A DNA stretch of 64,000 nucleotides. It comes from Epiperipatus broadwayi (lineage: Eukaryota > Onychophora > Udeonychophora > Euonychophora > Peripatidae). The notes beneath the pieces were generated by a model, which was not told the origin of the DNA, searched no databases, and was given only the letters and a program-made list of their open reading frames with translations. The DNA is taken from assembly GCA_028023455.1 (NCBI GenBank), contig JAQFVV010000143.1:1402001-1466000 (forward strand), in the 5' to 3' direction. The translations under genes were made by a program, and so were the position numbers. Below, in pieces: positions 11,248 to 24,190 of this stretch. Within the stretch, counting starts at the first letter, position 1. Each line of letters opens with the position of its first letter.

Positions 11248-11639
11248 TTAGAGAATAAGTTTCTAGGAATCAATAGTATTTAAGACATATGAAAAATCAA
11301 AAATATTGTCTTAAATATTTAAAAATTATTTATGAACTTCTCAAAAGTCTTGCATTTAGATTTAAATTTAATAGATATTACGGAAAAATAATAGTTTGTT
11401 TATAAATAAAATAATAAGAAATTATTGAATGAGATAAATATAATTTGAAGTTTATAAACTTATATTAATAAGATGCAAAGAGATAAAATTGTAATGTCAT
11501 ATTTTTTCTATGCATTTTTATAGCAGGTTATTAAAATTAGAAAGATATCAATTGGATATAAAAAGCATGTTGGAAGAAACTATTTTTTCAAATAATATTA
11601 ACACATACTTAATAATTCTTTAAAGAAATAGTAATAAAA
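11248..11639. other. AT-rich spacer
   Basis: Nothing recognisable was seen between the family B copy and the 3' end of the CR1-like element. Confidence 0.5.
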
Positions 11640-11699
11640 TATTACATGTCACCATTTCTTTTTCTTGCATAGTGACTTCTTATACGAAGTCAGAAATCT

Positions 11700-13930
11700 C
11701 TCAGCAATTACGACCAGAGAAACCTGTTAGCCACTTTAACTTCACTTTCCATTCCCTACCCTAAGTTTCCTCATATTCTTCTCTATCCTGCTCCATCCCA
11801 TTTCCACAATCTAATCTTTGTCAACTCCATGACCTTTATATCTAAATCTCCCTTATCCTTTCCCAAACCCACCAAAAAAACCAATAACCCACTTTCTGTA
11901 TAGTGACTTTGTTTATATTTATTCTTCCCCTATTTCATTATTTGTATCCTTTCTGCTTGCAGGCATTTACATTCAGTTAACAGATGCCTAATATTTTCTA
12001 TGCCTTCCTTACACAACTTGCAGACTAAATGACCCACATTTTTCCATTTATGTGTATATTCCTTTGTTACTAAAGATCCCATTCAAGCCTTGAAGAGTAA
12101 ACTACTTTCCTTGCTATTATCATAAATTAACTCGAACTCAATATTCTGTTTACTTCTATATATATTTAAACTCTTTTTATTCTCCATACTAGTTCTCCAT
12201 CTCTCCAACTCCCTATTCTTTATTAATGCATCTATTCTTCTATCCCATTCCTTAACACCATAACACTCAACAATTCTCCTAACACAATCATCCTATCTTT
12301 TACTGACATAAATTCTTTATCCAAATCTTCTGCATATCCCATTACTTTTCTCACCCAAATTGTTGTCTGCTCTTTATTCATAACCCAATTAAATACTATT
12401 TTGGCTATTTTTTGTTATCTATAAACTGAAATCTACTGAACATTTTCATTTTCATTTTTGCGTCTCTCATATAAAAACATGACCATCTCATTTCTCCTTG
12501 TTTTGCCTTCTTTGCTGTCCACACATCTGCATCTAATGCACATCTTTCTACTTTTCTTTGTATTTTTTCTAAGTAATCTAATACCCCTTTACTAACACAT
12601 AATGCATCATTACCATATATTAACCCTGCTACTGCAACTCATTTCCATACAATTCTAGTTACATCATACTTATTATATGAGAACATTGTTAATTTCTTTA
12701 TCAATCCCTTTCTTTTTTTATCAATCCTTTTCTTTTCTTTGCTTCATTTATTAAATTTTTCTCACATTCATTCAAGCAATATCTCTGATTATTTAAGATG
12801 ATTTCCAAATAGTTATATCTATTCACCACACTTAACTTTATATTCCCAATAAAAATTCTCTGTCTTCTCTTTCCCCAGCATTAATCATCATTACTTTTTA
12901 TTTTTCTTCACTAAATTTAATCCCCATCTTTTCACCTAACTCTTGCACATGTCCTCTGCATAACTTTCATATCTTCCCTTCTTTCTGCACACAAAAAGAC
13001 ATCATCTGCAAATAAAAAACCTGATGATGTAAACACTCCTTTGCCACTTATTAATGGTCTCTCTACCCCTCTTTCTATTCTTTCTATTGCTCTCTCCATT
13101 TCTCTTCAATACAACAAAAACAAAGTAGGTGACATAGGGCATCCTTGCTTTAGTCCCATCCCATTTTTAATTTTAACTGATTCTATATTTCCTAATTGAT
13201 ATGTATAGTAATTATTTTCATATAATAATAATATCCACTAAAGCTCTATCTACTCCCAAATTTACCAAACTTACCCATAATCTATTTCTATTTACTCCAT
13301 CATATGCCTTCTCTATATCTATAAAAATCATATATGGCTGTCTAGCTGTATTCCTATCATATCCATAAGTTGTGTATCTACTAATAAACTATCTTCTATA
13401 CACCTATCTAATTGAAAACCTCCTTGTATTTCTCCCATTATAATATTTTCTTCTATCCATTTTGTGATCCTCCAGCCATCATGTATGAGAAAACTTTATA
13501 CAGCACTGACATTACCACTATCAGTCTATAATTGTTTAACTTTCTATGATCCTTACCCTTTTCTTTAAATAGTAGTCTTACTCTTGTATTACTCCAACTA
13601 CCCGGAAAATCTCTTCTGTGCCATCTTATTAAAATATGATAATCATTTTAATTTTGCCCTATGCTCTAAATTCATTACCGTCTCTGCTGTCCCTCCATCC
13701 AAACCTTTTGCCTTTCCACTTTTCAATTTTTTATCTGCCTTTTTGTAAAACCTAATATTCTCATTACTATATGCTTTCATGTTTGCTATCACTATGTCCT
13801 TCACATCTAACATCTTTTCTATATCCATTACATACTTATTTAAGATTATCTCTATTTCGAGCTACACTCTATTCCCTTATCATATAGTAATACTACTTCT
13901 CTCCACCTTACATTCCTTCTTTTAATGTAT
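11700..13930 (-). pseudogene. CR1-like ORF2: reverse transcriptase and C-terminal domain
   Basis: Fragments of the minus strand in several frames show RT motifs. IIMGEIQGGFQLDRCIEDSL lies at about 13385-13445 (the QGGFR block) and a GMGLKQGCPMSPTLFLLY block at about 13105-13165. SGFLFADDVFLCAERR is at about 12980-13027 (the catalytic FADD). A long region follows to about 11700 with KLSVVNRYNYLEIIL and Cys-containing C-terminal remnants near 11950-12090. Stops occur every few dozen codons. The 61-codon open stretch at 13643-13828 belongs to this ORF just ahead of the catalytic core. Confidence 0.8.
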
Positions 13931-14039
13931 TTTCATTTTTTTCTCTCATCTCTTCTACTTTTATTAATATCCTCCAACAATATATTATTCAATTTTATTC
14001 TCTCTTTATAATTATCTGTTTTAGCCAACTTCTTTTTTT

Positions 14040-15130
14040 CTAAGTATTTTTCCCATTTAGCATTAATATTTTTTCACTTTCTTTGTTCTTAATAGCACAC
14101 TTATATTCTCTGCATGCTTTTTTCATCACTTTTATACTTTTACTAACTCTCACTTTCCTATTACTTTTATTCTTCTGAATATTCTCACCTAAAACCCTTA
14201 TTTGCCATTTTTTTTCTATTTCACCATACCAGTCCTTATACTTATACCCAACCAACTCTTCCATGGTTTCTTCAACTTTTATTTTATACTGCACTAACTT
14301 ATTCTTATCATTCACTTTCCATCCACATCTTTCACTATCCTTTCTACTTTTATTACTATTTTCCATCACATTACTAACCATTTCTATTATAAAGAAGTTA
14401 TGATCACTATTACATACTCTCTCTTCATTATCAAACACCTTAATTTTCCGTACTTTATTCATTCCCTCTTTCTCTACTAATACATAATCTATTGTGTGGA
14501 ATATATTATTTCTAGACCATGTGTATTGTCCCTCATAAATATTTGATAAATTTCCAATGCTCAAATTCACTCTCTGACAAAAATTCTTCAAAAGCTGTCC
14601 ATTCTTATTACCTACATCATCAATTTCTTCAATATGCCCATTCATATCCCCTATAACCATTATTCTCTTCCCCTTTTCTTTGAAACTCTGTATATCCTTA
14701 ACTAGGCATTCATATATGCTACTGTTCCACTCCATTATAGTTTGACTATCTCCAGTGGCTATATACACTATAGCCACCATCCATTCTTATCTTCTTAATC
14801 TTATCTCAAACCACAAATGTTCTTGTCATTTAACAGTATTTAAATATTGTTTTGACATAGCTCCTGTACCACCACCTCTTTTTTCTTTTCTATTTATACT
14901 CTACCATACCAAGTCTTCCAGAATAGGTTCTTCTTCTTCTCTTAGATGTGTTTCCACTACTGCTAATACCTCAAGCTCTTCATTTTTAATTGCTTTGTTT
15001 AATTCTAATCACTTTTCTGGTCTCCTACCACCTTGCGTATTCAAATACCTAATTTTAACAATTTCTTCTTTCCTAACTACTCTTTTGTAAATTCTTTTGA
15101 CTCTTTCTTCTCCATTACATTTATAAATAA
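14040..15130 (-). pseudogene. CR1-like ORF2: AP-endonuclease domain
   Basis: The minus strand begins near 15130 with a KIRYLNTQGGRRP-like block. It has LAVVETHLREEEEPI near 14920-14980, where ETH is the metal-binding Glu motif. It continues as an open frame at 14040-14780 with MVIGDMNGHI (catalytic Asp/Asn), HTIDYVLVE and finally CNSDHNFFIIEM, the C-terminal SDH motif. These are the ordered motifs of the exonuclease III-like endonucleases that nick target DNA in non-LTR retrotransposition. The remaining codons up to the RT are Lys/Glu-rich. An in-frame break separates the 14040-14780 frame from the part upstream of it. Confidence 0.85.
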
Positions 15131-15289
15131 CTTCCTTCCCTAAATATACATTTATATCTAAATCAGCTACCAATTGATTATTTCTTATATTCAGTCCATT
15201 CTTCTTTTCTTTGATAACACTGCCACTTAAAACATCACACCCCTTTATAAGTTTCCCAAGCTATATTTTCATTATAAATCAAACTCTCT

Positions 15290-16260
15290 AAAACTTCACT
15301 TTCTTGTTTTTCTAAGTGCAATCCATCTTTACTATATAACTCCCTCTTTCCAATAAAAAGATCCCATACATCCACAAAACATGACATAATTTCTTTCTCA
15401 CAATTTTTTCAATCTCTCATTTATAGAACATGCCATATTTAACATATACCTTTTGTCAAATCTTGGTAATAATCCAACTATTCTTATTCTTCCTTTAATC
15501 TTACTCAAATTTCTAATCAATTTTATCTACTCATTCATTACTCTCTCTGATGGCTCTGACAAATTATTAGTTCCTACTATAACATATATATCTCTACTAA
15601 CCTTGCTTCTTTACTTTATTTGTAACATCCCTAATTCTAGCTCCAGGCAAACATACTCTTACATACTTGTTTCTATTTTCCCTTGCAATTATATCTCCAC
15701 ATTCTCTAATTAGTGAATCTCCTATCAATACTGTCTCATAGTCTACTTTCTCTGCTTCATCTGTAACATTCTCTACCATCTTCTGGACTTCCTTATCTAC
15801 TTCTTCCTTATCATTACTACTCAATAATTCCTTCATCTGCTCACACTTCATCTCTAATGATTTTAATTTTGCTTTTACATCCTTTACTTCTTCCTCTATC
15901 TTACTTATTCTTTGGCTAAGCATCTCCATTTCACTATTAATTTTTCCACCCATATCTCCTATCACTCCAGTAAAACCATACTCTATCCTACCTTCCTCAT
16001 TTGAATTTTGCTCCATTTCTTTTGACTTTCTCTTTAAACTACACTTAGAAACCACTTTTTACCTCTTTTATCATATTTACACAGTGTCTACATAATCATA
16101 CACCTGTTATATCCTTTCTAATCTTATTTAAACATTTCAAGTAATAAACCTCATCACATAAAATACACTCCACTAAAGTATGCCTAATTTCTTTCTGACC
16201 ATTATATATGCATTGTGGAATACAAATGCAATCCATATTCCTTATTTTCCAAGTACACTT
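15290..16260 (-). pseudogene. CR1-like ORF1: PHD-like finger, coiled coil, GDSL/SGNH esterase-like domain
   Basis: The minus strand at about 16070-16215 carries a cysteine-rich block: CICIPQC, then HTLVECILCDEVYYLKCLN, then LCRHC, a C4HC3 PHD-like spacing. The Trp normally two residues before the last Cys pair is a stop codon (TGA) here. At 15597-16055 an open frame of 152 codons has a heptad-rich, Glu/Lys-rich coiled coil and then TVLIGDSLIREC, the GDS nucleophile block of SGNH hydrolases. It then has VCLPGARIRDVTNKV. After a break, 15410-15500 gives IRIVGLLPRFD. In CR1-type elements this protein binds RNA and may act on lipids. It is inactive here. Confidence 0.7.
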
Positions 16261-16440
16261 ACTCTATATTTGACTTTACACTTTCTCTCCTACTCTCAAA
16301 CCTCTTTGCACAGAAGAATAAAAACTTTACTTTCTTTCAATGACAATCAATTGATAACCATGGGTGTTCTGACCATAGGCCTTCAAAACATTATCTTTTT
16401 CCTCAAATAAATCACTCCCTTTCTTAAATTAAAAAAATTA

Positions 16441-16710
16441 TTTAGTAGCAACCTTATTAAAAAACCACTTGATCTTACATACAACTTAGTTGTAAAATAT
16501 CTTTACATTAACACACATTCAACACAATAATTTTTTTTTACTTCTATATTTAAAATGGCAAACAAAACACTTTCTAAATGTGAACAATTCCTGATCTTTC
16601 CAAATTCAATTATATCTATCTCTCTTGATCACAATTTACCTTCCACTTTCATACAACAAGCAAACAATCTTTGTATCGATGATCTCAGATGATTAATCAC
16701 ATAAAAAATT
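16441..16710. other. AT-rich spacer
   Basis: No supported feature was seen between the CR1-like element and the divergent family B repeat. Confidence 0.4.
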
Positions 16711-17830
16711 AGCAATTATCTCCATACAACATTGTCACCTAGTGAAAGCTACAGTAATCAATAATGCCAGATGATTTATATATTGCTTACTCATCTAATA
16801 TCCTGACTAGTTTCTAGTTTATAATGGTCATCAGTGAGGAGCCTTGGATCTGAGATTAATGCATCTAAATCTCCAATGTACTTCTCCAGCAATTATCTTT
16901 TACCTATTTAATCAACTTTAAAGCAATGAGTCTAAACTGAAAACAAACTGTTTTCAATCCAAGCTAATTTCCCCATGTAGTCATACCAATCTGTGTCTAC
17001 TTTAACAGCTTGTGCAAGAAAAGAAAATACTAGCCATGTGATGTCCTAGACAAAGAATATTGATGACTGTGGTTATAAAAAGCCATAAACCAATACATAT
17101 AGATACCATACTGGGTTCAGATCTGTAGACTACACAGGCAACTTAGCTTGGATTAAAAACATTTATGTTTTCAGTTTGGTCTCATTGCTTTATAGTTGAC
17201 TAAATAGATAAAAGATAGTTTCTGGAAATTTGGCACATTAGATACAAAGGTCTAGATTCACTACTTTCAGATCCAAAGCTCTTCAGTGATGACATCTAAG
17301 GATATTTGATGTGTAAGTAGTAGATAGAGATGTAAATATACAAACTTTCTGGCATCTATTGATTACTATAGCTTTATCTAGGTGGCAATATTATAGAGAG
17401 AGAGAGTTGCTACTATTTTAATAGCTTGTGCATGGAAAGGAAAAGTTTAATATCAATCCTAGACCAAAGGATATTGATGATTATGGTTATAAAAGGCCAA
17501 AAATACTAAAATATAAAGATACTGAACTGAGTTCAAATATCCCTGGTTATATAGGCAAATTAGGATGGATTGAATTTGGACTCATTCCTTTACAATTGAC
17601 TAAATAGATAAAAGATAATTGCTGGAGGGGTGAATTAAATCCAAAGGCTTTGGTGTCAGATCCAAGACCCTATCTGGTGACAGCCATAATCCAGAACTAT
17701 TTGAAGATATTGGATTAGTAGATACTAGACAGGAATTTAAATACAAAAATCTTCTGGCATCTATTGATTACTATACCTTGCACTAGGTGGCAATATTGTA
17801 TGTATTCTAGTGAACATATGTTGTATTATT
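16711..17830. repeat. Long divergent family B palindrome
   Basis: The blocks that define family B occur twice or more here, in both orientations. Forward blocks include CTCCATACAACATTGTCACC near 16720, GACTAGTTTCTAG near 16804, and GGAGCCTTGGATCTGAGA near 16838. Reverse blocks include GGCATCTATTGATTACTATA near 17351 and again near 17757. A segment of about 400 bp (roughly 17040-17420) recurs at 17440-17830. It is more diverged than the other copies. Edges are approximate and no target duplication was found. Confidence 0.65.
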
Positions 17831-19780
17831 TGGTGAAATAAATAAGAATTGGGGCATGATTAAAATGAATATTAGTGTTTAATAATGAAATTATTAAAAA
17901 AATCATTATCTATAAATGTCTGTAAATAAAATGAACTAGGAAATGTGTTATTTTTGAGCATTCAAGATGTGGTTTTACAATTTTAATTGTAGAAGCTTGT
18001 ATGGTCTGTTATTTAGTTGATTCATATAAATGGATTAATATCCCACATACAAGTAATTTTTTAATGATTAAGTTAATTTTATTCTTTTTGTCTGTTTTAT
18101 TGTTTATTTTTAAAGTTTTTTGTTTTTGTTTACTCAAAATCCAGAACCATCTTCTGATGAGGAATGGTTTATCTTCTGGTATTCAGTTATCAATCAAATG
18201 TTAGATGTATCAATTTCATACTCATAAAAAATATTTTTTTGTATTCTTACTTAGGAGCACTATTTGTTTTCCCTTTTATATCTTGGATTTTTAGTTTTTC
18301 ATGGAGGTCTGTGATATTATTAATCAGACAAGCCATTCAAAAACAGCAGTTTTTTTCCACTGATGTGCTTTGTACATTTATGTAGTCCATGTTTCACAAA
18401 AAATCATTTAAAAATAACTTATTTATGCACTAGAATAGGTTTGTCAAGTTTTTGCTGACCAATTTACACATCATTAGCAAAAGTACTTAATAGGAGTAAA
18501 TGTTCACAAAAATAAACAAATCTAGAAAATGAAGATTATGTATCAGACATTTTCCATCAAGACTGGCCCAGTCAGATTAAATTCAAACCAAAAATAGAAG
18601 TCAGCCCAAATGACATTGGTTAATATATTTAACATATTATTGCAGATGATAACATGCTAAATTTATTTTGCAAACCATAACCTACATTAAATTTTATTTT
18701 AATTATATTTTCTAATCATTTAATTTAGTAGAGCATAAATGCAATAGCAATGAATGTTAAGGAAATAAACTCTAACCATTGTCTACTTCATATTAAAAAC
18801 TAAATCACCTGGTTAAAACAGTATTTTTTTCATTAAAATCTGTCATTGATCTAAATATCTTTCTAATTTTGGATACTTCTATTTTAGATATTTCTAATTT
18901 TTGTTTTTAATATCCCTGGCATAAAAATAAGAATACTAATATCTAAATTTTCACCATTTTAAAAATTTGAGATTCTATATTTTGATTAAAACATGTCTAT
19001 TACCATTTTATTTTATAATTCTTTCACCATTAACATAATTTCTTTGTAGCTTTATAATAAATTCTTTTTAATTCACCAAATATTTAATCACATCTATTTA
19101 AACCTACTTAAGAGTGATTTTTACACATCATACTCAATATTTGCAACTAATTTTTTGCCCTTCTTTTTATAAAAAACGTTCAAGTGCTAAAAGTTTTTTT
19201 TATATATAAAAATTCATTTTTCTTTAATTGATTTTCAATTCTACCCTTCAGAACTACACTTTTCTATTACCCCTTTCTTAAAACCTCCTCAAATTAACAC
19301 TTAATTTAAATTTCCAACTGCAACTTATATTCATATAAAACCATAATTAGAGTTCTCCTAAAAGCCATCACACATGAGCAGATTTCTTTTACTATATTTT
19401 AAAAGATCAAAATTTTGTCACTCAGTCCTGTTGTCTCATTTTAATATTTGCTTATTAATACTGTTTTTTCATTGTCAGTCAATGACAGTCGCAATAAACT
19501 AAGAAAAATATCTACAAGTCATTCAGCAATACAATCAATCATTGCTCTAAAACAAATAATACATATTTAAATTTAAAAGGCAAGAATTTTCTTATCAACC
19601 TCTATAACTAGTCAAGAAGAAATATATATGTATTAATAAATAATATTTTAATATTGAATAAATATAATGTCAAAAAAAATGGACCATAACGTATTTTTTT
19701 AACTTTTAAAAAGTTATTGAGCATCCGTTAGAGGACAGCTCAATTATTATTCAACATAGACTTGGTAACTTTCATATGAC
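17831..19780. other. AT-rich spacer
   Basis: Open frames at 18001-18204 and 18164-18385 are Phe/Leu/Ile-rich translations of T-rich DNA and have no domain. No repeat could be named. Confidence 0.5.
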
Positions 19781-19789
19781 ATTATATAT

Positions 19790-20616
19790 ATATAATTAAA
19801 CCAATACACATGACCACACACATGCAAAATAGATAAATGATCTCCAATATATGCATTTCATGATGAACCAACACTCATGAAATGGTCCGGATCATCATCT
19901 CTTACACACATATATAATCAGTGCTCAATTTATATTATGATAGAAAATCTTCAAACTTTAAGCTTCAATCTTCTCCACTTTCCAACTCTTTAACCATCCA
20001 TATCATTGAAAATCTGATTATGATGTGTATTCGTTATATAAGATGGAGTACATGTCTAAAGGGAGATTGAAAGTCTGTGTTCAAATCCCTCTAATGTTGT
20101 TTAAAATTGAATACTATATATGTATTTAATTACTATATATATATATAATTAAATGCATATATAGTATTTATATTTAAGCTAGATATTTAATCATTATGTA
20201 TTCAGTCTGTATTCTGCTAATCCCTCTTCTATGTATTTAAATGAGCTTAAGGTCCTATATATGAGTGGTCAGATTGACTTATGATCAACATGGATATGGT
20301 ACAACAAAAATTGACAAACAAGGGCTTTGAACAAGCCATCATCAGATTTTCAATGATATGAATGGCTGAAGTGTTTGAGAGTGGAAAAGATTGAAGCCTG
20401 TCCATTAAAGTTTGAAGATTTGCTATCTTAATATAAACTGAGCACTGATTATATATATATGAGAGAGATGTTGATCTGGATCAACTAATGAGTGCTGGTT
20501 CAGCATGATATACATATATTGGAGATCATTTATCTTTTTCACATGTATGTGGGCATGTGTATCAGTTGTATAAAATAAGATGGAGTGAATGACTAAAGGG
20601 AGCTTGAAAGTCTGGA
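19790..20616. mobile_element. Large inverted-repeat element, about 230-bp arms
   Basis: The left arm, about 19790-20015, is the imperfect reverse complement of the right arm, about 20335-20570. Matching blocks include CACATGACCACACACATGCA against the right end, TGATCTCCAATATATGCAT, ATCAGTGCTCA and TCATTGAAAATCTGATTATG. The spacer is about 320 bp. In addition a roughly 43-bp block (ATAAGATGGAGT..., CTAAAGGGAG, TTGAAAGTCTG) occurs in direct orientation just inside the left arm (about 20037-20080) and just outside the right arm (about 20573-20616). There is no coding capacity. It resembles a foldback or MITE element. Confidence 0.65.
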
Positions 20617-23277
20617 GTTATATATATATATGGTTGGTGCAGTAGTAGAGTCTTAGATTCTGGAATAAAAGTTTTCAAACTGATTACACATTGACAATTC
20701 CAGTATTCAAACTTCTTATGAGTTTTTGAATAATAAAGCCATTTATTTTATTACTGTACTATCAAAATAATTAGAGATGTAAACCCAATATCTTAATCTT
20801 CACTTTTGATTTCAACATTGAGCAACTTGGAATTACTAAACAAGGCATCACTTTAATATTTTAACTCATTATTTAGAATAATTCATCTCTTCAAATTTTC
20901 ATATTATTCACACTTTTATTCCTATACATATTACTCATTTTTTATTTTAATAACATTCAATCTTAATACTACCTCTCAACAAAATTTGAGTCATTGATCA
21001 AATATACTCAATGTCAGTCATTTTCATTTTTAAAATACAATAAATTATTTCATAATTCCAAAAGCTAAGACCAATATTTATGTTTTGTTTTTTTTTTATT
21101 AAAACTATAGAATCTCTAATCAAGGTTACTTTTCAATCCATTGTCCTGTCTTTGATTTTGCAATTGCAAATTTCCAAAAAGGACTTGATCACTTACCCAG
21201 AAATAATCTTACTTAAAGTTGTACCAATTGCAATACATTTAGATATCTTCTCAATTATTGATTCAGTTTTCATCCCCAAACTTGTTCAAATGCTGTAACA
21301 TTTTAGTACTTCTATCACTTGTCAATATCATGTTGAATTGTGCTGTTCATATTATAATAAATAGAAAGATAACTCCTGGTTTTTCTGCCACAAAATTCCA
21401 TCCCTTAAAGGTATCCATAGAATTCTCATATCTTATACACTAATCATTTCAGTTAAACATAATATATCAGTAAATAAAATCTCACTTTTAAATAATACTA
21501 TCAGATATATCTCTTATATGATAATTTCATAATTCTCCACCCACACAACTTTTGCCTAAATTTCACCTTTTTGATCCATATGGAGAAAAATATCTACTGA
21601 AACACTTATTTTTTTCATTTTAACAAGCTCTTTTCAAATTTTTGTTATATTTCATTCACTTATCATTCAGTCTTTTACACAATAACATTCAACACCAAAT
21701 ATCTATTGAAAAAAACAATAGGCTCACTTTATGTGATATATTTCTATTTTTGCAAAACATAGCAACTTAACATATCTTGCTTAAAATAACCTATATTAAA
21801 GTAATAATATATATATTAGCCTTTCATTAAATACATAATTCATTTTGCATTCAATTTATTTAGAACAAAAAATTATTTCCATCTCAGTCAAAAAATGTTA
21901 AATATGCTAACTTCAGTGGCTTCTCCTTGCATTCCATTCATAAGTTCCTCTTCCAAATATCAATTATTGAACTGTTTATATTGCAAAATTGCTTTCAAAG
22001 TATTCTTAATTTTCTAACAGTGTCTTTTTCAGATATCCTATCACTTAATAGTTCAATAGACTAAAATCAAAATTGAATTTTGCTGTGAACAAAATCTACA
22101 CTTCAACAACTGTTTCATTATTAGAAAGTTAAAATATTGGTTCCATGAAACAAAATATTTGAATATTTTAATTAATCTCAATGCTTTTCCTATTATTCCT
22201 ATTGATACTTTTTGACTGATTAGGATACGCTTCTGTATATTGGTCCTGAATGTTTCTTAAGTAGTCAAAATAGTAATTAGCCATTTTCTGTTCCAATGCA
22301 CTGGGTTATATAAATATAGGAACATTATAACCACTCATTACATGTTCTAATATGCATTCTTAAAGGATCACATTAAGAACATAGAAAGAAAACTATTTCC
22401 AAGTTATTAGAACTACAATATTTATTATTTTTACTCTGTGTTTTTCTAAGATGTCATTTAATCTTTAATCTCAGTTCCTCCTATACTTTAATTAATTTTC
22501 TTTAACAAAGTCAATAAGATTAAAATTAGGGCTGTGCAAGAATCCCTCCCTCTCTAATATTTTTTAGGCATATGGAGTATTTTCTCACTGCCTACAAATT
22601 TGTAAATAAAGACTAATCTGGTAATTATCTTTTCGTTTTAATTCATTTTTGTACAAATGTTTAAAAAGGTCATTATATATATATATAAGATTTTTATATT
22701 ATAAATAATTCCAAAAATAAAGAAAAAATATAATGCAATTATTTTCTTCCTCACAATTTCTATTTTGTTTAAATTTTTGTGTATATAAAGTAGTTATATT
22801 TATTAATATTGTATATGTAACAATGAAGAAGGATGCAAAAGTGTCTTAAATTTAGGTCATAGAGAAAGGAGTGTGATTAATTTCAATTGAGATCCAAAAG
22901 AAATTTTGTCATTCAGTTGCTAATAGTAAATCTCACAAGACATTAAACTTGATTAACAAAGTTGATTACTAAACTTTTGGAAAATGAACAAAATAAATCT
23001 TAAAGTATTCAAATAATTAATTTAAAAAAATCAATTATGATTAGTGAAACAGTATACTGAGTAAAACAGAAACTTAGCATTGATCTAATAACTTTTATTA
23101 ATCCTATCTGTCTAACAATATTACACAACATATATACCAATGGTCATAAGATCAAAATAAATGGGGGGCTAGAGCCAAGTTTGAGCTTTATTCATATTAT
23201 AATACCATACTTTCAAATTAAAACTATAGCTATTAAGTAATGGAGGCAGTTAAGACAATGATAAGGAATGAAGTATC
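20617..23277. other. AT-rich spacer
   Basis: No supported gene. Open frames at 21080-21298 and 21258-21443 are low-complexity hydrophobic translations without a domain. A tRNA A-box-like block sits near 20630-20655 but has no matching B box. Confidence 0.45.
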
Positions 23278-23374
23278 ACACAAAGGGTTAAACAAGGCAA
23301 AACTCTCCATACAGTAGTGCCACCCTGTGCCAATCAGAGTTCATGTGATGTTTAATGGTTTAACACAAAGGGTT
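23278..23374 (+). mobile_element. 73-bp miniature family B copy with 12-bp target duplication
   Basis: Exact copies of ACACAAAGGGTT at 23278-23289 and 23363-23374 flank a 73-bp insert (23290-23362). The insert joins the family B start (GGCAAAACTCTCCATACAG) to its 3' end (CATGTGATGTTTAATGG) with almost everything between deleted. Confidence 0.85.
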
Positions 23375-23540
23375 GTTAAACAAAAATATTTTAATAATTA
23401 TTCAAAAATATTATTGAAAAAATATTATTTATAATAAAATAAAAATAAAATAGACATAGTTCAGGATTATTTATTTTGAAAAGAGACTTATTTAGGAATC
23501 CAGATTCCATTTAATCAAATTATAAAGATTATACATATTA

Positions 23541-23825
23541 CCAATAATAGTCAATAAGGCAAGTCAGATATCATATGACTTGCTTTTTAAGCTTGTATTA
23601 CAGAAATGTAACATAGGGAATGTACCAATAGCTCTAACGAGCTTTTATTGATAAGTGCCAAAGAGAAAGCATTAAAAATTTCTATTTAGAATTATTCATA
23701 TTCTCAGACTTAGCAATAAAAGCTTGTTAGAGCTATTGGTATGGTCTCTGTATTACATATCTAAAATACAAGCTTAAAAAACAAAGTCATACGATATATG
23801 ACTTGCTTTATTGATTATTATAATT
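23541..23825. mobile_element. Palindromic element with about 120-bp arms
   Basis: The bases at 23541-23667 pair with 23709-23825. Shared blocks include CAATAGCTCTAAC, AGCTTTTATTG, TTTTTAAGCTTGTATT and ATAATAGTCAATAA. The spacer is about 40 bp. No ORF is present. Confidence 0.75.
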
Positions 23826-24190
23826 TTGCCCTTGAGGTTTTGGCAATGTTATATTGCTGAGGCTATTAATATATGGTAGATCTGAATTTGGTTCAGTTCC
23901 ATATAGATATTTAAGTTAGATATCTGGAATTAAAGACATTTATGTATCTAAAATTTTCAGATTTTCTACTTAACATTTATGTGTTAGACAAGTACTGGCT
24001 TTTGAATTGGTATTTTAGATCTAGTGTCTGAATGTTCTAGTTCCTCACTAAGGTAAGCCAAAAGTTCAACACCAATTGGTCTGAGGATAGGAATAATTCT
24101 AGATAGAGATTTTAAATGCTTTCTGTTTGGCACTTATCGATAAAAGTTTGTTACACCTATTGGCATGCTCCCTATATTACGTATTAACAA
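23826..24190. repeat. Family-B-like segment ending in a third copy of the palindrome arm
   Basis: The bases at about 24125-24185 repeat the arm of the preceding palindrome (GGCACTTATCGATAAAAGTT, then CCTATTGGCATG). Between the two lie blocks laid out as in family B (TAGATCTGAATTTGGTTCAG, then TAGATCTAGTGTCTGA and CTCACTAAGG). The 23541-24190 block is therefore probably one divergent relative of family B. Confidence 0.5.

Larger units (their letters stand above)
11640..16440 (-). mobile_element. Degenerate CR1-like non-LTR retrotransposon (about 4.8 kb)
   Basis: One long antisense element reads, from 16440 down to about 11640: a PHD-like zinc finger, coiled coil and GDSL/SGNH-esterase-like ORF1, then ORF2 with an AP-type endonuclease, RT and a C-terminal region. 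ORF1 proteins with PHD and esterase domains are known from the CR1 group, which supports that assignment. The plus strand of this whole block is pyrimidine-rich (CT-rich), as expected for the antisense of Lys/Glu/Arg-rich ORFs. Many stops and frameshifts are present. The 3' tail was not delimited, so the outer edges are approximate. Confidence 0.75.

Noticed and set aside
14755-15713. Plus-strand Ser/Leu/Phe-rich open frames
   Set aside because: They are translations of the CT-rich antisense strand of the CR1-like ORFs.
18001-18385. Two overlapping plus-strand open frames
   Set aside because: Low-complexity hydrophobic translation of T-rich DNA, with no domain or splice signals.
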